A stretch of DNA of 61,190 nucleotides, taken from the NCBI GenBank assembly GCA_004154925.1, contig QJNS01000356.1, forward strand, positions 1-61,190. Direction: 5' to 3'. The position numbers and the translations under genes are program-made. Shown one piece after another: positions 12,501 through 22,260 of this stretch. The notes under the pieces are model-generated. The model saw nothing but the letters and a program-made list of their open reading frames with translations, was not told the origin of the DNA and ran no database searches. Source of the stretch: Monosporascus cannonballus (taxonomy: Eukaryota; Ascomycota; Sordariomycetes; Xylariales). The first letter of the stretch is position 1, and each line of letters starts with the position of its first letter.

Positions 12501-15106
12501 TTCGAAACCTAAAAACTATATGCAAAACTCGATTATTAAATCTTTTTAAATTTTATAAATTCTAAAATTAATAATTCATACAAAATAAACGTAATTCTAT
12601 AAAGTGAAAATGAGATATTTGAGATACATTATTACTTTGAAATTTATTAAAATAAATCTTTACCAAATCACTATAATTGTAAAATAATAAATATTGATTA
12701 TTGTAAAACATTTATTCGAAATTGTAACAAAACTATTATATTTCTATTAAATTATACTTAAAAAGAATATAAGTAAGTTTTACGGATAACAATAAATATT
12801 AAAAAATAAAAAATGTAATGATTAACAAATTAAAATTAATTATATACAATTTAATACGCTTTGTGAAATTAAAAACAGATATTTCCGATTATACGTTAAA
12901 TACAGTAGTTGAATAATAAAATATTTAAAGTAAATTATATTTATTATATTATTTTAATATAAATTAAAACAACTAATTTTAATTAAATTATTACGAATAA
13001 AGAATTTATAATTATTATTATAGTTTTTTGAACCGTTAGATATTTCTTTAAAGGAAATCTTTATTAGATTAACGTTTATACAGATTATTAAAATTTTACT
13101 AGTTTTATTATAATTAAAAAACATATAAAATAATAATTACAATATATAAAGAAATAACTAATTTCGATTTTAATATTATTTATAAAAGAGGTTTCGAAAA
13201 TAATAAAGTAAATACTTTAAGTAAGTAATTCAACTTTGAAAAGAATGTTATTTAAACTTAATAATATTATTTTCGATATTTCTTTAAAAATATATAGATT
13301 TATACCAAAATATAATAATACGAGATATATTATATAATATATTTAAAGACATTAAAAATTATGAAAACAATTTATTGAAAAACATAGAATTAAATAAGTT
13401 GTAAGTTTTTTAAAAATATTAAATATATTTAATATGCGATATATATAAACGTTAATTATTTAAGATCTAAGAATTTATAAAGTTTTAAAACGATTTTAAC
13501 ATATCTATTATTTTCGTATAATAAAAGCGATAATTAAAAGAACATAATAATAATAATATAATGTTTATAATACAACTAAAGTATAACTTTATAAATGTTA
13601 TAAAAAAGGCTTTATTATCGGTTTTATTAAAATTATAAAGCTTAATTGTTATAAATTTTACTATTAAATTCTCTTTATCCAAATGTTTTATAATAGAAAT
13701 ATATTACGATATTGCCTTTGTAATCTTTAATAAATATACGAATTCATTTTATTCTTTATCTTATTAAAGCGATATTAATATTGAATAAATAATATATATT
13801 TTTTAAATAAAATAGATTTTTGCATACGTGGATTATGAACTGAAATTAATTTTAATTAAAAGATTACGTTTATTCTTATATTATGCAAAAGTTTTATTAG
13901 ATAAATTAATTTAAATTATATATACTTACTGTATTTTAATTTTAGGTTTATAAATATATAAAACGATTAAGTTAAATATAGAAAATCTCTTTATAGTATT
14001 ATATTGTTGAGAAATAAAAAATAACTTAAAAAGGCATTTATTATATAATTAGCCTATAATATTAATTATTATAGAAATGTTAAAAAGGGTTCAATACATC
14101 TAAATTCCGGTTTTATATTTAATATTTATAGAGATATTTATAATAAATTTATTATTATTGAACTAATATTTAAGTTGAAATGTTTTCAATAAATATATTA
14201 AGAAAGAAAAACAAATTTCAAATATATATATAATTAAATAAATTGGTATTACAATTAAAAAATATTAAAAGGATGAACCTTTTAATAAAAAGAAATAATT
14301 TATCTTGTTATGAAAAACCTTTAATTAAAAAGGTTAATAAAAATTAGATTTTATCTCGTTTTTTATATTTTCTTATTTAAATTAATAACAAACATTAGTA
14401 AAATTTATTGAAAATAAAAGGACCCAAAACTGAAAGAACTAAAATCATATACAAAATATAAAAAGTTGTTAACATGCGAAAAAAAACGAATTTACTTAAT
14501 ATTTAATTAAATTAAAAATATTCAAATTTCTAAAAAATTTGAAAACTTATAAAAAACATTATAAACGTTTAAGACTTATTAAATTCTTTTTATTAATAGT
14601 AACGAAATCCAGACTCGCGTTTTAATTGACGTTTTATAAAGATAATATTTGTAGATTAACGCAATTCTAGTTAATATTGTTTATTTTTTAAAGGCTTAAA
14701 TTCTGATTATCGCTTTTGTTTTACGAGATTTAAAGGTATTAAATTTGGTGAAAAATATAGAAATACGATTAATAAATATAATACCTTAGATTTGGTATTA
14801 TTGTCGTTAACGACGAGTGCGAAATATTTAAGCAAAAAAATCAAATAAAATTTTCTTAATAATTAATCTTTTAAGCAACGAATTTCTATAATATAATAGT
14901 TAATTATAGAAATAAAGATGTTTGTTTTATTACATAATCGATTTTGACGTATATATTTTTTATAACGAAAAAGCTTTTTTATTATTTAGTAAATAAAGTT
15001 TTGAGATAGAAAGAAAATGCGATAGAATTTCGCAATTTTTCATTTTAATACAGTTAATTAAGATATAAAATTTTAAGGACAAGATTTTTAGAACAAGAAG
15101 TCGCAT
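9525..15106 (+). pseudogene. Degenerate gag-pol of element B
   Basis: The internal region matches element E just inside the LTR (for example TCGTATTATT followed by the A(C/T)GATAAAAAAAG-type block near 9697-9760, compared with 29540-29600). The integrase core is recognisable at about 13702-13795 (YDIAFVIFNKYTNSFYSLSY, with INIE after it), equivalent to the D and E integrases. A chromodomain-like block follows near 14490-14600. Mutation is heavier than in C or D: the RT catalytic box near 12440-12500 is barely recognisable. Confidence 0.65.
14700..15060 (-). pseudogene. Antisense Zn2Cys6-like ORF relic in element B
   Basis: Reading the minus strand inward from the 3' LTR gives RYKKYIRQNRLCN, aligned with RYKKCINRSRSYN of element A and RHKKCINQDRFCD of element D. 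This is the second half of the cysteine cluster, CX2CX6C with Cys-to-Tyr changes. The rest is too decayed to follow. Confidence 0.5.
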
Positions 15107-15451
15107 TATTACTTAATAAGTTATAGCCTTTTAAAACGGTCGTGAAAAATAGTTGAAAAATATAAATAAATTAGGTTACGTAATAAATTATTAATTTATT
15201 ACTAATCACCTAGTAAACCGGATTATTAACTTAATATCAGTAAATAAACTAGCCGATAAAAACATATACTTTTAATATTTTTATAATTTAATTAATATTA
15301 GTTGGTAATAAAATTTCGTTATCTATTATACTTTTAGTATCACGAAACTTAATTTATTGTTATATTTATTACTTAAAATCATATAATATTACTGTTAATA
15401 ATAATAGATACGACTTAGATTTAATAGTTGGTTAAATTTTCAGGTGTTATA
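15107..15451 (+). repeat. 3' LTR of element B
   Basis: It starts TATTACTTAATAAG (former TGTTACGACTTGACAGG) directly after an AGAACAAGAAG purine-rich stretch and ends GGTGTTATA. Internal blocks such as GGTTACGTAATAAATTATTAA match the 5' copy at 1845 onward. Confidence 0.78.
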
Positions 15452-15456
15452 AAAAT

Positions 15457-18400
15457 GTATGATTTAAAACTTAACTTATATATTAATAAATATCAGTATC
15501 AAATTATACATTATTATGTATAGTGTAACGAATAGCTATTTGTAATATTTTAAAATTAATAATAGAATCGGAAGTAAGTAATTAATATTAATTGTGAAAA
15601 ATATGTTATATATATTTAGAAGTATAAGCTGTATTCGAAAGAAGCGTTGATTTATAGATAATAATAAGACGAAAAATAAGTTAGACGTTTATTCGTTAAA
15701 ACGATTTACGAATTCTTTACTTAATTAAAAAACGATATCTTTAATTTAAGTCTTAAATTAATAATAAAAAACAAAATTTAAAGCAGGTAGTTATTTCTAT
15801 AGAAAATTGATTTTTTATATATCTTTTTAACTTTTAGTAACTATATTATAGGTTTATATAAATTATACAATTTTGTTTTAAATTATTCCAAGAATTCAAA
15901 GTATTTAACTTGGTTTAAAAATTTAACCGAGGTTTAGCCGCTGCGAATTTAAGTTAGGGTTTGAACAAAGTTTCTTTAAAACAAACACCTTTGTTTTTGT
16001 AATTTTTTAAAGATTTTTATTTTAAAGGCAAAAACAATAGATAGTTTTTCTAGTATTAGAGAAACCTTTAAAGCTTTTTAGTTGATTTTATTCTATTATG
16101 TCGTATTTGAAAAAAAAAGAGATTTCGGTTAAATTAACGCGATTGTCTTTATATTCGTATTAATTCGGTCAAAGAAATTGGTATTAAGGTTTTTCCTTCT
16201 TTTAATTAACTTCGATTTCAAGAAATTAATTATTTTTACCTTTTAAAATATTTAAGTTATAGCTATTATATTCGTTGCTAACGTTTTTTATATAACATTT
16301 TATTTATAAACTCTTTAAAAAAATAATCGAGATATAAAAGTGTTTGCAAAAAGAATAACGTAAAGTAAAAGATAGTTTTTTAGCTTATTAAAAGGTTGTA
16401 AAAAGAGAGTTGGTCGAATTACAGCGTTAATAAAACACAAAATCAAAAGAATTTATTGAAAAATTAAAACGTTTACGTTTTTTATAAGATTGCTTTAAAA
16501 AAAAGTGGTAAAAATGTTAAAAAAAGATTTGAAGTTAGATTAACTGAAAAAACGAAAAGGAAGACAAGATAAATAACGTTGCATAAAAAGAAATAAGTAC
16601 GATTAGACTTAGAGATAGATATTATAGCGGAGGTTTTTTACTTTTTCGAATAAATTGCTCTAGGAGTTGATTTAGGGTTTGGGCCGTTATTGTTCGTAAC
16701 TTTGGCCACGTTAAAAATTGTTGGTTAGGGTTTTATTAATGAAATATTTTAACGAAATCTTTTGCGTTCGTTAAATATTTAAAGGGTTCTTAAATGCTTT
16801 TTTCGTGTAGGTAATTTTTTTACTTCATTCAATATTGAATTTTGCTTTTAATGATTTTAAAGTTTACTTTTTGTTAATTCTACAATTTTGGCGTTTTTTT
16901 TTAATTTTTAAATTTGTTCTTAACAAGGTGTTATTGATTATTAATATAATTAAAAGAATGTAAAACATAAGTTAAATTTTTATAGTATTATATAATAATA
17001 AGCTGTAATTAATTCTAGAAATAGTTTTGTTAATTTTAAATAGACCAAATTTTAGGAGTTTAATTTGTTATTGGATTTTTTACATTTGATTTTTAACATG
17101 TTAAATATTGCGTTTTTTGTTCAGCGTAATAAGTAAACCTTGTTTTCTTTTCAGCAAAATGAATCTTTTTATTCTTTATCGTAATATTGGTTATTTCTTA
17201 GAAAAAATTGCAGTTTTATTCGACAATCGGCTGATTTATTTTAATTTTTATTTTTAACACTTTTGCTTTTGGTGGTATCGTAACAAATCCCGGAGCTTCT
17301 TTAAGTGACTTTATCATTTGTTAGACTTTTATACTACGTTTATATATAGTTGTAGAAAGGGATATATTTATAGTTTTTAATATATGTATTTGAAATAATC
17401 TATTTTTATAATAAGCATTTTATTTAATTATTATATTAATAATTAGTAAAATTCGAAAATTGTATTTAAACATTTAATTTAAACATTTTTTATTTATCTC
17501 TTTATTGACAATATGTCGCGAAAAATTTGAGTTTGGTTTTTATTTACTTAAAGAAATTAATTTTAAATTTAAATATAAGTAGTATATTTTAATTAGAAAT
17601 AACTTTTTCTGCTATTCCGTATATATTAAGATAATCCCGCATTAAGACGTTAATTACTTACTTCGACTTCATATTTGTGGACCTATAAAATATTTATTTT
17701 TAGTAAACTTAGTAATAATAATACATATTCTATTATATGTAATTTTGATAACGAGATCCTAATATGACAATAAGTTAATAAATATATTTAATCCTGTAGT
17801 ATTTTATATTTTGTGAAAAATATTTATAATTTTTACTAATTTCTATAGTTTATTGTATATGATTTTAGATTTGTTTTAAATGTTATAATTTTCCCTTAGT
17901 TTTTTAATTATTTTTTTTAAATTTTAAGACGTTTTATCTTTCTTATAAACGTTTATTAGTTTTGAAACCTTTTTGATAATTATGAAATCGGTTTCTATAA
18001 AACTTTTTTAACTTATTTGTTTTGTTGATTTTAAAAAAAAATAAAATATATATTGTATAATGATCAATGTTTAATAAATATTTTTAATTATTAAAATATT
18101 CTTTTTTATTATCAATATTTTCGAAAAATATAAAATATTTAAAATTAATTTTTTTAAAGTTTTATAGAATTGTAAAATGTTATATTTCCTCAGCTATAAT
18201 ATTTTAAAATATTGTTTGAGTATTTTAATATTATCATTACTTTTACAATTAAAAATATTCATTTAATATTTTTTAATCTAATATATTTCAAAATTAAATT
18301 TGAAACAATTTCATTAACTTTATATTATTTATTCAATTTTTATATTTGTTTAAATTACATAAGGTTTCTATACTTAAAATAAATATTAAAAGGTTTTTAG

Positions 18401-18617
18401 TTTTATTGTAAAAAAGCTGTTATTTTTAAAAATATCAATAATTATTTATTATATTTTTACCCTGAATAAAATATTTACATTTTGCGTTTTATAATATCTT
18501 TTAATAATAAGTTATTAAACACTATATATTATTTTTTTTAATTGTTTAAAAATGCTATTTAAAATGTAATTTAAATTCTTGGTTTCTAAAAAATGTTTCC
18601 GTTTGGTATTAAATAAT
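15457..18617. other. RIPed AT-rich DNA, unidentified
   Basis: There are 3.2 kb of RIP-type sequence with no recognisable LTR pair or protein domain. A less degraded patch at about 16620-16760 (GGAGTTGATTTAGGGTTTGGGCCG) has a short open stretch on each strand but no motif I can name. It is probably an older transposon remnant. Confidence 0.5.
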
Positions 18618-18802
18618 TATTACCGTTTGAGAGTACCGAATAAGCTCCAGTATATGTACAACTGTAAGCACTTAGATAATTACCATAATTGCGATTATCC
18701 CGCTAAATATTTGCCCCAGGCGTAACGGTATAATGCAGCCGTAACATAATGATCGCATAATGGTAGGTGACGTACACCAGGGCTAGATTCGATATAAACA
18801 AG
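18618..18802 (+). mobile_element. Truncated TRIM-like element (LTR plus part of internal region)
   Basis: Positions 18618-18746 align to the 132-bp terminal repeat of the element at 36631-37114 in opposite orientation. Shared blocks are AAGCTCCAGTATAT, CTGTAAGCACT, ATTGCGAT and GCAGCCGT. Similarity continues into the internal part (ATGATCGCA, GGTGAC, CACCAGG, ATTCGA, ACAAGG) to about 18802 and then stops. The second terminal repeat is missing. The break point coincides with the start of the normal-composition island that carries the hydrolase gene. Confidence 0.75.
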
Positions 18803-19160
18803 GGGTCGATTGCACCCCAATAGCGTATAGTCCTATATTTTTTTAGAAACCAATTTCGAATTGAGAAAGTAAGCCCTTTCAGATGCGGTAGCTGATACTC
18901 CGGATCCCTCTTCGCAACACGAGCGGTGGGATTCCCAAGTTGCTGCAAGAACTTCCAATGCACGTCCGCGTCAGGTAGCAATAGCAGTGGCGCAATTGCA
19001 AATTGGGCCATTGGCGGCGTGAACCGTAGAACCTCGCATCACTCCCGCTGAGAGTGTCTTAGTCGTAGGACCATAACCTTGGAAGCTAAGCGTATTCTCT
19101 ATTTCACCATCCTCATGATTATTGCATACTAGCACTGTGCGAAACGGTTTGCGCAAGTGA
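18803..19160. other. Downstream flank of the hydrolase gene, no confident gene
   Basis: The DNA is of normal composition. Two short minus-strand frames (18703-19011 and 18971-19201) are open, but I recognise no domain. One overlaps the TRIM fragment and the other overlaps the end of the hydrolase gene, so I treat both as chance frames or a worn gene remnant. Confidence 0.4.
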
Positions 19161-20339
19161 CTACTGGAACTTGCGCACAAATTCTCCGATCTTCGCCGCA
19201 ACGTCCCAGGCGCTCTTCTCGAAACCCAGCAGCTCGCCCATCAAGAACGTATCGTGGACCGCGGCCTGCTCGTGGTGCAGCTCCACCACGTTCCCATTGA
19301 CCCCGCGCATCTCATCCGCCCACCGCGTGATACCCTCGAAGGACAGTTCGGCTGAGCCCGCATTCACGAATATGGGCACGGGCGTCGGGAACGGGTTGCC
19401 AAGCGGCGTGATGTATGGGTCCGACGCGGCGTCGGGCCAGCTGCCCGCGTACGCGTGCGCGCCCCAGGCCGAATACGACGAGGGGATGAAGTCAGTGTTG
19501 CGGTGCGGGTTGCCCACAGTGCGGTACTCGAGGGGCGCGACCCACGGCGAGAGCAGCACGGCACACCCGGGCACAGGGGCGCCGATCGCGGCTCCGAACT
19601 CGCGGAGGTACCGTAGCAGGGCCGTCGCGAGGTTGGCGCCGGCGCTGTCGCCAGCTAGGACGATCTGGCGCGCCGGAATGTGAAGCTCCTTCAGGAGGAA
19701 GAGATAGCTGGACAGCGCGTCTTGCAGTGCGGCTGGGAACGGGTTCACGGTCCCGTGCCCGGAGAGGCGGTATTGGAGGGAGAAGACGGCATCCGTGTTC
19801 CCTTTCTCGAGTAGCTTCTTCGCGATGGACCCGCATTGCGTGTCCCGCCCATCACCTTGGATGAAGGCCCCTCCGTGGAGGTAGAGGACGACGGTCTTTG
19901 AAGTTACATCTGCACCGGGAGCACGCGGGAACCATGTTCCTCCAATCGTCGCGGGTTTGGTGGTTTTAGATGCTAGCGGTCCTTTGTAGACGTCCGAGGT
20001 GGACGGTGCCACGGTTTGAAACCTCTCGCCCTCCTTACCTTTCTCCAAGGTGAGCGTCTCTGTAATCCCAATGCGAGAAGTGGCATCCAGCAGTGGATAG
20101 GCGACGCGGGTCATGAAGGTCTGCTTGGCGCTCCATGTCGGATTTGGCCTCCAGGAGGGGATCAGGGCTACGGCGATATAGTAGGGCAGGCGTGGGATGA
20201 CGATGACGATATACGACAGCTGGAACAGGAGTTTCAGCGGTTGGTAGGACAGCAGAGGATGTCTGTCTCGACTCGCCATGTTTCTCGAATTGATGCCGTG
20301 ATACGACGACGATAGATGCTCAGGAATGATCAACTTCAA
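19161..20339 (-). CDS. Alpha/beta hydrolase, HSL-type (alpha/beta hydrolase fold-3)
   Basis: Predicted serine esterase or lipase of 392 residues in a single exon. The oxyanion-hole motif HGGAF is at residues 155-159, the nucleophile elbow GDSAG at 230-234 (Ser232), the likely acid in SDPYITP at Asp307, and the catalytic His in VHD at His362, so the triad is complete. Residues 37-62 are hydrophobic and could anchor the protein in a membrane. A second Met at residue 21 (MASRDRH) is an equally plausible start. The substrate cannot be inferred; fungal members act on small esters, lipids or xenobiotics. The gene is of normal composition and undamaged, although AT-rich RIPed transposon DNA lies on both sides. 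Confidence 0.88.
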   Translation of the reverse strand: MKLIIPEHLSSSYHGINSRNMASRDRHPLLSYQPLKLLFQLSYIVIVIPRLPYYIAVALIPSWRPNPTWSAKQTFMTRVAYPLLDATSRIGITETLTLEKGKEGERFQTVAPSTSDVYKGPLASKTTKPATIGGTWFPRAPGADVTSKTVVLYLHGGAFIQGDGRDTQCGSIAKKLLEKGNTDAVFSLQYRLSGHGTVNPFPAALQDALSSYLFLLKELHIPARQIVLAGDSAGANLATALLRYLREFGAAIGAPVPGCAVLLSPWVAPLEYRTVGNPHRNTDFIPSSYSAWGAHAYAGSWPDAASDPYITPLGNPFPTPVPIFVNAGSAELSFEGITRWADEMRGVNGNVVELHHEQAAVHDTFLMGELLGFEKSAWDVAAKIGEFVRKFQ

Positions 20340-20760
20340 CCTCGTTTAATGAGGGAACGTAGCCCCCTTCATGGACAGGGAGGCCTGAGTCCAGATACTG
20401 GGTAGCTCCTGGTCAAAGATATGATATTATGCGCGTTTTACAATCCACGGAGGTAGGGAAAGTAATAGTACCCGTGCTAATCAAGACAGTTGTTTGCATT
20501 GGTGTATCTAGCTACCCTGGGTTGCAAGATCCTCGGTTCAATGTGCATCGCCTGGTGTATTGCCGTAACTACAATGAGGGGACAAAAATGTGGCACTACC
20601 TAATAACTGCACCTACCAATCGATTCCCTCATTGCGATCAGGACCCCATTTTGGAGGTTGTGGCTGCGCCTGCGGCGCAGCTATAGTTAAGACTTTGTAC
20701 CCTAGGTACCGACCCATAAAAACACAAAACCTCCAAAATAAGGCGCGATATTAAGTTATA
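20340..20760. other. Hydrolase upstream region with inverted repeats
   Basis: This should include the promoter. A plus-strand frame at 20429-20686 has no recognisable domain. A 12-base inverted repeat (ATTTTGGAGGTT at 20648-20659 and its complement at 20728-20739) encloses a hairpin with 8-base arms at 20663-20681 (GCTGCGCC/GGCGCAGC). RIPed DNA resumes at about 20755. Confidence 0.5.
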
Positions 20761-21190
20761 ATTTTTTAATTCCATTTTCCGCAATTCTATACAAATTTCA
20801 AACACGTTTTTGTAAATATTTATAAATAGAGTAATATTAAAAATAACTTAAAATAATTTTGAAAAATCCAAATATTTATAAGCTTTAAAAATATTTTAAA
20901 ATATCTCTACTAAATTTCTCTTCGAAGTATATTTAAGAAACGTATTAAAAATTAAAAGTAAAATGTTAGTTTTTTATAAACGTGTTTTTAAAATACTTTT
21001 AAAATTATAATAACGTAATTACTATATATAGTATTTTACTATAAATTTTGTAACGTTAATTTAATATAAGAAAATTCGATTTAAGTATATTTTCATTTAT
21101 ATACAATATCATAATTATATTATAATTCAAAGATATTTCTGCTAGTTAAATTTACAATGTTTTATAATTACGATATAATATGCGGGGTTT
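20761..21190. other. RIPed AT-rich DNA, no gene
   Basis: The sequence is AT-rich between the hydrolase island and the left LTR of element A. No LTR ends or motifs are visible. Confidence 0.6.
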
Positions 21191-21564
21191 TGTGACGCCT
21201 AGGCGGTTTAACCAATTATTAAACTTTAAGTTGACGGGTTCATATTAGCAGGAATATCGTGGGAATCTGAGCAATAAATATAATAATCGTATTACGTCTC
21301 GTAATGCTAAGGGTGTCTTGGGTAACGATATTATATTACAAACTGAAGTTATCTAAATTATGGAAATAATAAGCGTATATATCCTTTTCCTTTTTAGCTT
21401 AATTACTTATGATCATACCGCTAATAGTAATCATAATTACTTATGATCTTCTTTAATCACTTTTGATTATTAACTTGGCAATAATCACCGTTACGTAACT
21501 TATGATAATCCGTATAATCCTTATTTAACCGTTTCTTAAGGCCAAAGCTTATTAGGTCGTAATA
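21191..21564 (-). repeat. 3' LTR of element A (D-type, 374 bp)
   Basis: It begins TGTGACGCCTAGGCGG on the plus strand and ends GGTCGTAATA. It is the reverse complement of the D LTRs, sharing ACGTCTCGTAATGC and the TTATGATC-rich U3. It has the same length as the LTR at 45507-45880. Confidence 0.88.
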
Positions 21565-21592
21565 CGATTTTCCCCTTCCCAAAATCTTGCCC
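21565..21592 (-). other. Polypurine tract of element A
   Basis: On the minus strand the bases GGGAAGGGGAAAATCG directly precede the LTR. Element D (AGAAAAGAGAAAT) and element E (AAAAAAAAGAAAATCG) have a purine run at the same place. Confidence 0.7.
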
Positions 21593-21639
21593 TTAAGATT
21601 TTTTTTCTTCTTTTTTTTCGTTCGATAAATATCATTTTT

Positions 21640-22260
21640 TTGCTTTTAATTATGTTATTTCGTATTTTTAAAATTTGTCGCGTTTTTCGTTCTTTTACCG
21701 TTTATTGTGCTAACCTCGTAAAAGCCTTTAACGAATTTGGTTACAAAATTATGCCTTATTCTTATTATTTCCCGAAAAATATAAGGTGTAAAATAATAGA
21801 AAACGTTTTAAGGTATAAGAAATGTATTAATCGAAGTCGATCTTATAATAGTACCGGCGTACCTATTTTTTCCCTTTAAAATATTCGTTGCGAATATTAA
21901 CGTTTAGAACGCGAAAAAGCGCTTGCCGAAAAGCAATTATTAAAGCTTTAACGGCTTTATTTCGAGGTTTAACGCAAATATTAAGAAAAAATAAATAAAG
22001 CTTTTTTTCGTTTTATTCGTTTGCATAAGCAAAAGGCGCTGGTTCGTTCGAAAGGCGTTACCATGGTATAACGTAAGCTTTAATCGTTGGACGAGCTGGA
22101 AAAATAAAAGCGTTAGAAATAAAAATAGTTAAAGGTTACTATTACGGTTATTACGTTAATACACATCGCGACCGATTGACCCGATATCCCAGCTATTAAC
22201 TAGTCGACCTTTAATTGGAACCCGCCTATCGGTATTGGTAAAAGTTCTTTAATAGGCGTT
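21640..22260 (+). pseudogene. Antisense Zn2Cys6-like / coiled-coil ORF in element A
   Basis: This ORF runs against pol and starts just inside the 3' LTR. The frame at 21640-21879 holds PYSYYFPKNIRCKIIENV then LRYKKCINRSRSYN. If Tyr codons stand for RIPed Cys (TGT/TGC to TAT/TAC), the spacing is CX2CX6CX8(C/H)X2CX6C, the Zn2Cys6 fungal zinc-cluster spacing. Downstream, in another frame because of an indel, runs a charged heptad-like stretch (REKALAEKQLLKL, about 21910 onward), then HKQKALVRSKG and SLDELEK. The same order is found in element D. I infer a small zinc-cluster plus coiled-coil protein carried by the transposon; its function is unknown. The copy is dead, with many TAA codons. Confidence 0.65.

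Larger units (their letters stand above)
1772..15451 (+). mobile_element. Chromovirus B (Ty3/gypsy), RIPed, split by nested element C
   Basis: The left LTR starts near 1772 (TAGCACGACCTGA, a degraded TGTTACGACCTGA), is interrupted at 2049 by element C, and resumes at 9453. The right LTR is 15107-15451. Without C the element is about 6.3 kb. Its LTR matches those of E and the right LTR of A (B-type U3). The internal part carries integrase and chromodomain relics on the plus strand. All reading frames are broken by TAA/TAG. I did not find a clean target duplication: the left flank is AAACC and the right flank AAAAT. Confidence 0.78.

Noticed and set aside
15457..18617. A further complete retrotransposon or pogo-type transposase in this gap
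   Set aside because: I tried reading the less degraded patch near 16620-16760 on both strands. Short open runs exist, but no catalytic motif or terminal repeat pair could be supported.
19171..19683. Plus-strand frame of 170 codons across the hydrolase gene
   Set aside because: It is a shadow of the GC-rich minus-strand hydrolase gene, which has a complete catalytic triad; the plus frame has no domain.
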